From positions 146,390-210,389 of the forward strand of contig MU405277.1 of NCBI GenBank assembly GCA_022836615.1: a DNA stretch of 64,000 nt, in the 5' to 3' direction. Origin of the DNA: Annulohypoxylon bovei var. microspora. Lineage: Eukaryota; Ascomycota; Sordariomycetes; Xylariales; Hypoxylaceae. The position numbers were made by a program, and so were the translations under genes. Under the pieces are notes generated by a model. The model saw only the letters and a list, made by a program, of their open reading frames with translations. It searched no databases and was not told the DNA's origin. Positions 1 to 10,582 of the stretch are shown here, one piece after another (position 1 is the first letter of the stretch; every line of letters begins with the position of its first letter).

Positions 1-1152
1 TTTTCGTAAGGAAGTCGGAGCTTGACTTTTCTGGCTATCTAGGACACGATCGAATATAGTACCTATATTCCCTGTGTTCAAACTTGGTAAGCCTAACCCC
101 CAAAACTGTTATTACGCAGAGTACTAGTCATCACTTAAGAGCTATCTATGCAGATACCCTATACGCTAAACTATCTTGATCATAATCGGACCATTGACAC
201 TGCTATCAAATCGGCCCTATAAACTACATAACATTAGAGCACGATGAAGTGACACTGCAGATAGCTGCGGTGGACATTTGAACTCTAACTATATGTCTGC
301 ATCGTCGGTGTCTTTCGCAATAGAAACAAGTTGGAAGGTTTTCGCCCTCGTATCGATGTACTGAACGATTCTTCATATGTTACCATCCACATGTACGTAT
401 AGTTTCTACTCGGGAGATGCTAGCTTATAACACCTTCCTGGCACCTACGTTATTCGGGCACTGGCTCCTTATGTGGCCATTTTACGTATAGACTTTTAAA
501 GAAATTGATAGAAACTATGAGTTGATGCCGTTTAAGATAGAGTACTTATGTTGGTATAATTCCTGCAAGATAGGTAGAGTGCTAGTGACTTAGAGATTGA
601 TTTATATCACGACCGGTCCTTGAATCCCACTCTCGCTCGAGGCTCACATATCATTACGCAAATAGATAGCGGAGAAGACATCTTGAAGCTCCCAGCACAG
701 AATACAAAATGATAAGAATAAAGCTAGCCACGTACTCTGTATATGCGTTGAGAAACGAGTGACTACCTACAGTTCTGTACGATGTATACTTCCAACCCCT
801 TGGGCCACCCAAGCAAGGGGATACGCAATGTTTGCGATACGGTTAGAGATTTATGTCACGACGGGCCAGAATATTTTATTTCATCTAATCGTACCCACGG
901 GTACGGTACTTTCCAGGCAAAGCCAATCACACATTGAAAGATGGAAAAAGACCTCGTGCTCTCCACTGCCAAACCACAGCGTCGGGTCACCAGGATGGAT
1001 ACCATGCCCTAACTCCAACTTCCGAGCGTCGAGTGGAGATGCAAAAGAGACGGTAGTCTGCAAGACCTCCTCCCTCGACACGCGCGCGAGCAGATAACAC
1101 CTACTTCAAAATCCCACAACCGCACCTACCTCGTCTCGGGCCGCTCTCCGCC
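1..1152. other. Intergenic, no gene seen
   Basis: AT-leaning sequence with stops in all frames. The only ORFs over 60 codons lie close to the downstream gene, overlap each other on opposite strands and resemble nothing I know. The last ~60 bases, which are pyrimidine-rich, are probably the 5' untranslated region of the membrane-protein gene. Confidence 0.6.
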
Positions 1153-2342
1153 ATGACCGCCACTCTACCCCCCGGCACCACCACGACCGTGCCAGGGCCG
1201 CTGTCCGACTACGACAACCTCGTCCCGCTCCTCACGACCTTCACCCCCGGGGACGGCTGCGCGAACAGCTGGGTGTACGACGTCCAGACCGAGGGCACGG
1301 TGTGGAAGGACCGCCACTACAACACGCACTACGCGGAGGCGTGCCAGCCGTTCGCCGGCGCGAACACGATCTACCGGCCTGGCGTCTGCCCGGACGGCCA
1401 GGAATTCAAGTCCCTCGACGTGCTCGTGGAAAGCGACAAGGGCGGGAGCTCGAGGGGGGCGTCCTGGTATGTGGGGTTATGCTGCAGCACGTAAGTACTC
1501 GGACTACACGTCGCGTTCCAAGAAAGGGTGCCTATGTCTGGACTTGCTTCGAAATATTCACTTATAATACTATATATAGGGGATACAAGCTATCGTACCG
1601 CGAGCGGTTTTCTGAGTACCCGGAATGCTTCTCGGGCCTCGTCCCGCCCGTCGTCGCGACCGTCAAGGACGAGACGACGACGCAGAACGACATGTCCACG
1701 CCCCCGACGACGACGGTCGGGTCGGCTGTCGTGGGGATCGAGGAGCCGATAAGCATAGTGTGGAAGGAGGGTGACCTGACCTACTTCTCCGCTTCCGTCG
1801 CAAATTCCCTTAGAGCGCTTATGGGGCTTGCGCCTCTACCGACGACAACGACTGGGTCAGTGTCTTCAACACCGCTATTAGGTCCTGCTAGTACATCTCC
1901 TACCGAGAAACCGGGTCAGAATATTGCGGATACCGCGACTCCTCCGGCCGGCTTGTCGGGGGGAGCTATCGCCGGGATCTGCGTCGGTGCCGTGGCCTTC
2001 CTAATAGTCTTGTTAGCATCGATTTTCTACCTCGGCTGCGTCCGTCGGCGGCGGAAGAGGAGGGGCCAGCAGGGCCCGGAGGCGCTCGCGAACACTGCTT
2101 CGAACCACGACAGCCAGCTCAAGAAACGCAGCGGGACTAGCTGGCTACGTCCGTGGAGAAGGGAGGCACTACCACCAGTCAAGAACGCGCCCGGAGAGCT
2201 GCACGGGCAGGACACGCAAGAAATCGACGGGAGGCAAGCTCGGGTGGCGGAACTCCAGGGCGCGCAGATGGGAGGTCACGCCGAACTGCAGGGGGCTGCT
2301 GTGGCGACATCGTCTCACATGCCGGCGGAACTGGAAAGCTAG
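1153..2342 (+). CDS. Single-pass membrane protein with Ser/Thr-rich stalk (hypothetical)
   Basis: Two exons, 1153-1490 and 1580-2342, encode 366 residues. The intron has a GTAAGT donor and a TATATAG acceptor, and joining restores one frame exactly. The N-terminal ~130 residues contain a cysteine-bearing block (CANSWVY, ACQPFAG, RPGVCPDGQEFKS, GLCCST, YPECFSGL) of a type I recall from many fungal hypothetical proteins. A Thr/Ser/Pro-rich stalk follows, then a transmembrane helix at about residues 240-264 (AIAGICVGAVAFLIVLLASI), an Arg/Lys stop-transfer cluster (RRRRKRR) and a ~95-residue cytoplasmic tail. This layout resembles fungal cell-wall sensor-like proteins. No N-terminal signal peptide is visible, so the helix may act as a signal anchor. 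Function is unknown. Exon 1 is notably GC-rich. Confidence 0.8.
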
Positions 2343-3461
2343 CCTTTGGGACGATGATATTCGGACACCTTGGCGTCTCCTTAGGCTTCGAGTTGAATTG
2401 GATATAGCTTTATTGTCATCATCATGGGCTATTCCTGAATTTTGCTACCTCGTACCTACCGCTTTGGATTAATATCCTAATTTCACCACCGTGTTTAGGA
2501 TTGAAGTCGTTTGTAATATTATCCAGTGGGAGGAGATGCTTTGCCTCTGCCTTGCTGCTAGGCCTCATTTCCTCCTCTGGGGGCTATTATACCTTGTCTC
2601 ACTGAGTTGCTGGTGTATTTTGATAGATGGCTTGATGTACGAGATCGGTGTTGTCGTATCGTAGCTTTATTAGACCGATGTGACTTATTTCCACTTCTTT
2701 CCTGTTTGACAGCTACGGCATCCGCCGGCTCAGAGGGAATCGATAGCTGCTTGCTCCCTTACTCTGTAGAGGCATCCACACGCGTGCCCAGCCCATTGGT
2801 GTCTCTGGTTTAGGGGGCAGGGGGAAAAGATTATCACCTCCCATGACTTCTCGTAATGCTGATATCTGACGGCTGTAGTTATATAAGATAGCTGTTAGAA
2901 TTCTTTACCCATCGTTACCTATATGCTACTACATATAGAAAATAAAGTACCTGGAACTAACCTAGTGTATATGAATAATTGTAGGGTCTCTAGATCTAGC
3001 GGACGAAGGTTCCGTAGATAAGGACTTTTCGCGCCAAAAAATACCCCGACCGAGCTTGAGAAAAATGGTTGATAAAGGACCATTCGTATGCCTTTTGCAG
3101 AGATTTGTACCTTCGCCTCTAGACAAGCTAGTAGGCGATACAACCTGCTGTTAGCTAGAGACTCTCTATCCGTATTCCTTGAGACCGACAACTCCACATA
3201 AAATAATCCCCAACCAGAGTATTTACAGGAGAATAGTAGTGAGGATACATTCAATCGATGGAAGGACAATCGAATAGCGAAAAAGAACTTCACTTGTGTT
3301 AGGAATCGAAGAAAAAAAAGATGACGTTTGCCATAGATTTAAGTATTATCACGATATATATAACACCCTGTGGTAGGGAACACCCAAGAGATGTAAAGCT
3401 AGGGTTTATAAATAAAACAACCAGATAACTATAGCTAGCCTGTGAATGATATTGGCATAGA
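2343..3461. other. Intergenic, no gene seen
   Basis: This is the 3' side of the membrane-protein gene and then AT-rich DNA. ORFs of 68 codons (2607-2813) and 124 codons (minus, 2919-3293) occur but have no recognisable motif and no supporting splice structure. Confidence 0.5.
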
Positions 3462-3677
3462 TATCCCATTGACTGGCATAAGGCTACAAACCCACTTATT
3501 CAGGTATTGGTACTGCCATCAGCTATGGTCCTCAGTTGAACAATGCTTTTTAGGAGGGCATGAGAACATCTAGCCAATCATAATTGAGATTTGCAGATAT
3601 TCGTGAGCTTAAGCGGTTGTTGGCAGTACCAATACCTGAATAAGTGGGTTTGTAGCCTTATGCCAGTCAATGGGATA
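3462..3677. mobile_element. MITE-like inverted-repeat element
   Basis: Positions 3462-3518 and 3621-3677 are perfect 57-bp inverted repeats around a 102-bp non-coding centre. The outermost dinucleotide on both sides is TA. If TA is the target duplication, the element is 3464-3675 (212 bp), with termini TCCCATTGACTGGC. TA duplication and small non-coding size are features of Tc1/mariner-type MITEs. Assignment to that superfamily is inference, since no transposase is present. Confidence 0.7.
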
Positions 3678-4298
3678 GAAACTCAATGCTACACATGGCA
3701 GCATTAAGTATCTGAGATCTCACTGAAGTATGAGTCATGCCTATCTACTTCATTTACCTTAGATCAGGTTTGTGGTTATTATAAAACTTTAAGCACAAAC
3801 TTAGGAATAATTGGGAAAGCCTCATCGAACGGCAGTAGTAATAATAGGATGAGAGGGTAGTAAACATCGTAGCTGACCACATAACGATTAGAAAAGAAGC
3901 AAATAGTAAGGATTGCTCTTGAGATACCCTGATTCTGGCTTGAATCCTACACGTGGTAGAAAGGAGAGATTGGTATCCAGCTAGGATATTATAGTCGTTG
4001 CCATCGTTGCTTCTAAAGTTTGCAATCAAAGGTAAACAGTTCACAAGCTTAAAGGAGGTTATTTTCAAGGTTTTTATTTACCTAGTAATTTTAAACACGG
4101 GTAAAAGCAATGGGATGAGGAGAAGTCTGATCACCAACCGTGAAGTTAAGCTAAGTCGCACCGGGATCTCTCAATAGAAATACAAAAAGAGGAACGTGCT
4201 GCACGTTCCTATTGTATACATGATGGGCTCTCGTAATTCTGTTCGAGTTTCTGCGAAGTAGGAGTGAGAAGATCTAGAGTGAGATAGTCACTCAAGGA
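3678..4298. other. Intergenic between MITE and TRM10
   Basis: No supported gene; a 104-codon minus ORF (3754-4068) has no recognisable motif. A short stretch near 4120-4165 contains GAAGTTAAGC, reminiscent of 5S rRNA, but too little matches to call it. A perfect hairpin lies at 4190-4210, downstream of TRM10. Confidence 0.5.
4190..4210. repeat. Perfect 10-bp-arm hairpin downstream of TRM10
   Basis: AGGAACGTGC, one T, then GCACGTTCCT form a perfect inverted repeat with a one-base loop, about 90 bp past the TRM10 stop codon. It may lie in the 3' untranslated region of TRM10. Function is unknown. Confidence 0.6.
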
Positions 4299-5774
4299 TT
4301 ATTGCTGCTCGTTGATCTCAAATATCTGCTGATCAGATGAATTCTTCTGAGCCTCTTTGTTGGAATTATCGCCCTCACCCCCCTCTACCTGGGTACGGGC
4401 TTCGGGTTCTTGCGTGGTCGGGGTTTCGGGTTCGTTCGGTTTCGGGGAGGTCATTTCGACATCTTCAGTCGCAACTACATCATCAATCGGTTGGTCTGCT
4501 GGTGTGGTGGCTTCTGGGTTTTCTTGTCCCACATCCGACTTGTTCTCATCATCCTTCAGCTTTCCTCCTTTCCTCGTAGGAATCACCTTCATGAAGGCGG
4601 TTCCCCAGTCACCTGTTTCTAACCACTCGAGCATGATCTCCATGACATGGTTTGTGGCTAGGACGTGGCGGCTCTGCATCACCATGAAATCACCAATAGG
4701 AAGTTTCGCCGTGCGAACATTCTTCTCTCGCGCGATCTTGTAGCACAGGCCCTTCTCGCGATTCTTGTCTATTATGCCACCAATGACATAAGACGTGCCC
4801 GGCTCAAGGCGGTCAAGGGTGTATGGCGAATCGGCGGTTAGGTAGACGATGGATTTATCTACGCCGGGAGCTTCGGGTTCCGGAACAGGAGTAGACTTTT
4901 GCTTCTTTTTAGGTTCGTGATTAGGCGTAACAAGTGAAATGGAATCGCCCTCTTTGTCTTGCGCGAGGACCTCGATAACTTGACCCTCCTTGGGAGTTGT
5001 CATTAACTCCTTGGCCTGAGTAGCTGCGCCGACAAAATCGCTTTCTACAAAATGGACATTCTTCCAGTTCTTGAATTGATTCTGTAGGATTGTTTCATTT
5101 CTTTCCTTCATGTAGCCGCCGTAGGAACTAATGAACAAGTGGAGGGGATACCGAGAGTTTCGATTATCGGAATAGCATCGGGTGACTTGATTCGACAATG
5201 ACACCAATTCCTTCTCTATCATGTACTTCTCGAACTGACAGTCGATAATGACTGTTACAGGTGCCTGAACCTGGGCTGGTTTTGGCTGTCTCTTGGGTTC
5301 ATCGAATACCGGCTCTCTGCCTTCGGCAGCAGCGGCGGCAATCTCAGCTTCCCTCTCTACTCGCTTTTTCTCCTGTTGATCCTTACGTTTCTTGTTGCGT
5401 ACGAATTTCTTGTCCCTCTTCTTCTCTTTCCAGGATTCTCGTTGTTTTAACTTTCGCTGCTGGTTCTTGGATAGAGCAGGGACGGGAGTGGTAGCAGCTG
5501 CGGAAGTGGGATTGGGATCGAGATCGGGATCAGATGTAGTAGTAGGCGCAGGGGCAGGTGCAGGATCAGGTGCTTCGGGTTCTACACCATTGTCCGGCTT
5601 GTAGCGCTTACAATTGGTATTGTCGTCAACTTTCTCACGACCATCGTCGTCTGGATGTGATCGTTTTGACCCTAGAATGTCGTTCGTCTGCTCCTGGGAT
5701 TTTTCAGGAGAGGCTAAATCTATTGTTTCAAGTCGAGTCGGCGAATCATCTATGGAATTGGCAGTCTCTGCCAT
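4299..5774 (-). CDS. TRM10: tRNA (guanine(9)-N1)-methyltransferase
   Basis: An intronless 491-residue protein of the SPOUT family that methylates N1 of guanine 9 in tRNA using S-adenosylmethionine. Residues 1-100 are acidic and Pro/Ala-rich, and 101-165 are a highly basic Lys/Arg and coiled-coil region that probably contacts tRNA. The SPOUT core begins at VTVIIDCQFEKYM (~173-185) and includes TRCYSDNRNSRYPLHLF (198-214). It ends with YLTADSPYTLDRLEPGTSYV, GGIIDKNREKGLCYKIA (332-348, with the family's key Asp in IID), TAKLPIGDF and LATNHVMEIMLEWLETGDW. An acidic Gln/Glu-rich tail of ~80 residues follows. It is longer than the yeast enzyme because of the low-complexity ends and an insertion at ~260-305. 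It is divergent from MSH2 and shares its 608-bp promoter region. Confidence 0.95.
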   Translation of the reverse strand: MAETANSIDDSPTRLETIDLASPEKSQEQTNDILGSKRSHPDDDGREKVDDNTNCKRYKPDNGVEPEAPDPAPAPAPTTTSDPDLDPNPTSAAATTPVPALSKNQQRKLKQRESWKEKKRDKKFVRNKKRKDQQEKKRVEREAEIAAAAAEGREPVFDEPKRQPKPAQVQAPVTVIIDCQFEKYMIEKELVSLSNQVTRCYSDNRNSRYPLHLFISSYGGYMKERNETILQNQFKNWKNVHFVESDFVGAATQAKELMTTPKEGQVIEVLAQDKEGDSISLVTPNHEPKKKQKSTPVPEPEAPGVDKSIVYLTADSPYTLDRLEPGTSYVIGGIIDKNREKGLCYKIAREKNVRTAKLPIGDFMVMQSRHVLATNHVMEIMLEWLETGDWGTAFMKVIPTRKGGKLKDDENKSDVGQENPEATTPADQPIDDVVATEDVEMTSPKPNEPETPTTQEPEARTQVEGGEGDNSNKEAQKNSSDQQIFEINEQQ

Positions 5775-6382
5775 ATTGGATAGCAGTCGAATTGAGTATA
5801 AGTTAGAAGATTATAGAATTAAAGACTGAACCGATTTTGCGAAAGAAAATTCTAAGAAAGACTGGTGGGGTCCGAATTTGGGGAATCTGGAGCTTAGAAT
5901 ACCCCTGCAAAGAACTGAGAAGCCCCCGCAATGGTGGTTCCTTCTTGCAACGGTGCTAGAAAGATTTCTTTTCTGAAAAATAAAAATAGCTATTCCTAAT
6001 ATAGTAATGATAGTGACCGAGAGCTTGGAGGGATAAGCCATCAACCAACATGTGGCTGGAATGACCTTTACCCCTTTAGGCAGTATTTACACTGAATTTC
6101 TTTTTAGGGCACAGTTGAACGATCTGGCAGGCGGATTACATGAACTGACAGGGGGGAGTTTTAGCGCGTCCCGTCGCGTCTCCCAGCTTTAATTGATTTT
6201 TAGACGCGATTTAATACTTCATCTTTATATAGGAGAAAAGCAACAAGCGAAAGTTAGGATCGTACATACCACGAAGCATGACATAAATGTCTTGAAGAAA
6301 CTCCCTCTTCCTATTCACACAAAATAAAAGCAAAGTACAATACTGAAAATCAGAGAACTAAGTACCTATATATTTAGCCAAG
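5775..6382. promoter_or_regulatory. Divergent TRM10-MSH2 promoter with ACGCG motifs
   Basis: This 608-bp stretch separates two divergent start codons. Three MCB-like cores cluster 175-220 bp upstream of MSH2: CGCGT at 6165-6169, CGCGT at 6175-6179 and ACGCG at 6204-6208. The last two form inverted copies of AGACGCGA. In fungi such sites bind the MBF/SBF cell-cycle factors of replication and repair genes. A TATATAG-like stretch lies at about 6225-6232. The regulatory role is inferred. Confidence 0.5.
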
Positions 6383-9225
6383 ATGTCGTCCCGACCCGAG
6401 TTGAAGGTATACCGCACACGAGGCCGAATTTACTCTTTACTTACAACTCCAAGCTGACTGATATCTAATAGGTCGATGATGAACACGGCTTCATTCGTTT
6501 CTTCAAATCGCTACCATCCGTAGGCGACGAGACAGTACGCATATTCGACCGAGGCGATTGGTACACGGCTCACGGTGAAAATGCCAACTTCATTGCGAGA
6601 ACGGTCTACAAGACCACTTCTGTCGTGCGACAGCTGGGGCGAAACGATGCCAGTGGCTTAGCCTCTGTTACAATGACTGTCACCGTTTTCCGACAGTTCC
6701 TGCGAGAAGCCCTCTTCAAACTTGGGAAGCGAGTCGAGATATATGCTAGTAGTGGTAGTCGAATGAACTGGAAGGTTATCAAGCAGGCCTCCCCCGGAAA
6801 CTTACAAGATGTTGAGGAGGAGCTTGGCGGCCAGTTTGAAGCTGCACCTATGATACTAGCTGTCAAGATTTCTGCTAAGGCTTCGGAAGCTAGGAATGTG
6901 GGTGTCTGCTTTGCTGATGCTAGTGTTCGAGAACTCGGCGTGAGCGAGTTCCTGGATAACGATCAATATTCCAACTTCGAAGCTCTACTCATCCAACTCG
7001 GTGTCAAGGAATGTCTTGTCCAGTTTGACAAAGCTGAAAAGGACAAAGACCCCGAATTATCTAAGCTGAAACAAATCATCGACAGCTGCGGAGTTGCCAT
7101 AGCTGAAAGATCGGCTGGTGATTTTGGCACTAAGGATATCGAGCAGGATCTTGCTAGATTACTCAAGGATGAACGATCGGCTACTCTTCTCCCCCAAACG
7201 GACCTCAAATTAGCCATGGGTTCCGCGGCAGCCTTGATCAAGTATTTGAGTGTGCTCCAAGATCCGTCTAACTTTGGTCAATATCAGCTGTATCAACACG
7301 ATTTATCACAGTTCATGAAGCTCGATGCTGCAGCGCTGAAAGCCCTCAACTTGATGCCGGGTGTAAGAGATGGCTCGAAGACGATGAGCTTATTCGGACT
7401 TCTTAACCACTGCAGAACACCGGTTGGCAGTCGGCTACTCTCACAATGGCTTAAACAGCCTCTTATGAACAAGGGTGAGATTGAGAAGCGTCAACAGCTG
7501 GTTGAGGCTTTCGTCAATGATACAGAGCTACGCCAGACTATGCAAGAGCAGCACTTGAAATCAGTGCCAGATCTATACCGCTTGGCAAAGCGGTTCCAGC
7601 GAAACAAAGCGAACTTGGAGGATGTTGTCAGGGCGTACCAAGTGGTTATTCGCTTGCCTGGATTCCTAGGAACCCTAGAGGGAGTGATGGATGAGAAGTA
7701 CAAGGATCCGTTGGATGAGGCCTATACTAATAGACTAAGAGAGCTTTCCGATAGTCTCGGAAAGCTCGCAGATATGGTCGAGACAACAGTGGATCTCGAA
7801 GCTCTTGATAACCATGAGTTCATTATCAAACCCGAGTTCGACGACAACTTGCGCATTGTACGGAGAAAGCTCGACAAGCTTAGGTCGAATATGGACTCGG
7901 AATTCAGGAAAGCGGCAGACGATCTGAATCAGGAGGAGAACAAGAAGATATTCCTCGAGAACCACAAAGTTCACGGCTGGTGTATGCGATTGACGAGAAC
8001 GGAAGCTGGCTGTATCCGCAACAACTCGCAATATCAGGAGTGTTCGACGCAAAAGAACGGCGTTTACTTCACCACAAAGACGCTACAATCCTACCGTCGG
8101 GAATTCGACCAGCTATCCCAGACTTACAACAGGACCCAAAGCGGCTTGGTCAACGAGGTCGTAAGCGTTGCAGCCTCTTACTGTCCGGTGCTCGAGCAGC
8201 TCGCCGGCGTCCTAGCACACCTCGACGTCATCGTGTCGTTCGCGCATTGCGCGGTACACGCGCCTACTTCCTATGTCCGTCCCACCATGCATCCTCGAGG
8301 TGAGGGTTCCACCATTCTGAAGGAGGCCCGCCACCCGTGTATGGAAATGCAAGACGACGTCCAGTTCATCACCAACGACGTCGAACTCCGCCGCGACGAG
8401 TCATCCTTCCTCATCATCACAGGCCCCAACATGGGTGGTAAATCTACGTATATCCGACAAATCGGCGTGATCGCGCTCATGGCGCAGATCGGGTGTTTCG
8501 TCCCTTGTTCCGAAGCCGAGCTCACCATCTTCGACTCCATACTCGCGCGTGTCGGCGCCAGCGACTCCCAGCTGAAAGGCGTCTCGACATTTATGGCCGA
8601 GATGTTAGAAACGGCTAACATCCTCAAGTCCGCTACGGCCGAGTCCCTCATCATCATCGACGAGCTTGGCCGCGGGACCTCGACGTACGACGGGTTCGGC
8701 CTCGCGTGGGCCATCAGCGAGCACATCATCAAGGAGATCGGGTGCTCGGCGATGTTCGCGACGCACTTCCACGAGCTGACGGCGCTGGCGGACAACCACG
8801 CGCAGGTGCGCAACCTGCACGTGACGGCGCACATCTCGTCGTCGGCGGCGGCCCCGAGCGAGGGCGTCGACAAGCGCGAGGTCACGCTCCTGTACAAGGT
8901 CGAGCCCGGCATCTGCGACCAGAGCTTCGGCATCCACGTGGCCGAGCTCGTGCGCTTCCCCGACAAGGTCGTGCGCATGGCCAAGCGCAAGGCCGACGAG
9001 CTCGAGGACTTCACCGCCAAGCACGAGGTCGGCGCCCAGCACTACAATAAGCAGGACGTCGAGGAGGGCAGCGCCCGGCTCAAGGACGTCCTCGTCCGCT
9101 GGAAGGACGAGGTCAAGGCCGGCGGCTTGTCCAAGGAGGAGATGGTGGCAAGACTGAGGGAGCTGGTTAAGGGTGATGAGAGGTTGCTCGCGAACCCGTT
9201 TTTTATGTCGGTCAAGGCGCTGTGA
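6383..9225 (+). CDS. MSH2: DNA mismatch repair protein MSH2
   Basis: Exons are 6383-6406 and 6472-9225, giving 925 residues. The 8-codon first exon (MSSRPELK) splices in frame to VDDEHGFIRFFKSLP, the expected MSH2 N-terminus; the 65-bp intron has a GCTGACTGA branch region. The protein follows MutS order: mismatch-binding domain I (~10-125), connector, lever and clamp (~300-600) and C-terminal ATPase. Visible motifs are Walker A GPNMGGKSTYIRQ (659-671), FMAEMLETANILKSA, Walker B IIIDELGRGTSTYDGFG (Asp738, Glu739), and ATHFHEL. MSH2 pairs with MSH3 or MSH6 in the nucleus to recognise mismatches and recruit the MLH complex and EXO1. Length matches the family and no lesion is seen. The 3' third is strongly GC-biased compared with the 5' half. 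Confidence 0.97.
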
Positions 9226-9726
9226 GATGAGGTTTGACGAATGGACGCTAGATGGTGCCTAGTAATAACGGTATTTAAGGACAGGGTATTGTGCACGATG
9301 GGAGGAGGAAAAGGATTGTACTATATGACGACGACGGTTCGGCTTGGCTCGCTCGGCGTCTGGAATCAAGGGGGTTGGTTCACTACAAGATTGGCTTATC
9401 GAGCTGCGCTGCTATTTGCTATTTGCTGGCATGCTGTGGTTGTATTGTAGGCTTTGCCGGAAAGATTAGGTACCTAATGACCAGACTATTGCTCTACTGA
9501 TGCGTTTACCATGGTTTAAGCAGGTGAATTGTTATCGTACGTAGGGGTAGGGGTCTAACACGATCCTATTCACTTCGAAGCTGGGAATTGGGAACCTGGA
9601 ATGTCATATCAAGGCGTGTCAATGTATGTACAGACATCACTTTCACCTTTCACGTCCCTCTCTTCGCTAGACCCCTTTTCCGCCTTTTAGATCCTTCATA
9701 CCCATAGAACTGCCACTGTCACAGCG
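9226..9726. other. Intergenic between convergent MSH2 and peroxiredoxin
   Basis: Two convergent 3' ends meet here. No supported gene is present; overlapping short ORFs on both strands are unremarkable. Confidence 0.6.
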
Positions 9727-10582
9727 CTAACCCAAGACCTTCTCGGCCAGGGAAACTACATAAAAGTCAGCATTTTATACAGCTTTTATATCAACCTCTT
9801 CGGCGTAGAAGAGTGATAGGGAAGAGAAGAGAAGGGAAGACTCACCGTTGGTCCCGGTGTTGTCCGGCTCGACATGCACGGACTTGACCTTGCCGTTCTC
9901 GACGACGAGGGCGTAGCGCTTGCCGCGCGTGTTGCCGAAGACGGCCGGCAGGTCGAAGGCCAGGTCGAGCGCCTTGGTGAACTCGCCCGCGGGGTCGGCC
10001 AGGAACCGGATCTGCGTGTGTGTTAGTAAAAAAAGACGCAGTTCTGATGCCATGTAGGTAGGGTTCGAGATAGACTCACCCCGGATTCGTGCGTGGGGTC
10101 CAGTTGGTCCGCCCATGCCTTCATGCTGTTGTTTTATGTTAGCTTGCTTGCGTCTTTTGCGGGTCTGATATTGATGTCGCGGTTGAAATAGGTCACCCCC
10201 AAACCCCTCCACCAATCCAACACACACACAAAAAGGGCACTCACACAAAAGCATCATTAACACTAACAACAAACACGCTGCCAGCCTGCTTCAGCTTCGG
10301 GTGGTTGATGTAGCCAGGGACGTGGGTCTGGCTGCACGCGCCGGAGAACGCGGCCGGCACGCCGACGATGACGCCGCTCGCCTTGGCGAGCTCGTGCGCG
10401 AGGTTCACCTTGTTGCCGGGCGAGCCCTCGTGCAGCACCTCGAGGTCGGGCACCGCGTCGCCGGCCTTGACGAAGGCGCGCGGCGTGCCGTGGAACCGGC
10501 GAGTCGTCGCCGCGAGCGGCTGCGCGGCGGCGGCGGCGCGCGAGAAGGCGCTGGGGGCGCGGCGGAGGGCGCGGAATGCCAT
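9727..10582 (-). CDS. 1-Cys atypical peroxiredoxin (Prx5/AhpC-TSA type), probably mitochondrial
   Basis: Four exons on the minus strand (10245-10582, 10080-10125, 9846-10011, 9727-9755) encode 192 residues; all donors read GTGAGT and every junction closes in frame. Residues 1-35 are Arg/Ala-rich with RRFHGTPRAF, a likely mitochondrial presequence. The thioredoxin-fold core carries the peroxidatic motif PAAFSGACSQTHVPGY with Cys83. This is the only cysteine in the whole protein, so it must use an external thiol for resolution. Later blocks (VNDAFVMKAWADQLDP, IRFLADPAGEFTKALDL, RGKRYALVVENGKV, EPDNTGTNVSLAEKVLG) match Prx5 proteins. It reduces hydrogen peroxide and alkyl hydroperoxides. A 46-bp exon and a 29-bp last exon make it easy to mis-annotate. 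Confidence 0.93.

Noticed and set aside
1302..1579. Upstream extension of the 346-codon frame of the first gene
   Set aside because: This frame before 1580 overlaps the true exon 1 in another frame; splicing at GTAAGT/ATATAG gives a better, Cys-conserved N-terminus.
4115..4170. Possible 5S rRNA fragment (GAAGTTAAGC and neighbouring words)
   Set aside because: Only a short loop-C-like word matches; no full-length gene or paired helices could be traced.
8271..9042. Long minus-strand ORFs (249 and 145 codons) opposite the 3' part of MSH2
   Set aside because: They are antisense shadows of GC-ending codons in MSH2, which has clear conserved motifs on the plus strand; their composition is Arg/Ser/Val-biased as expected of shadows.
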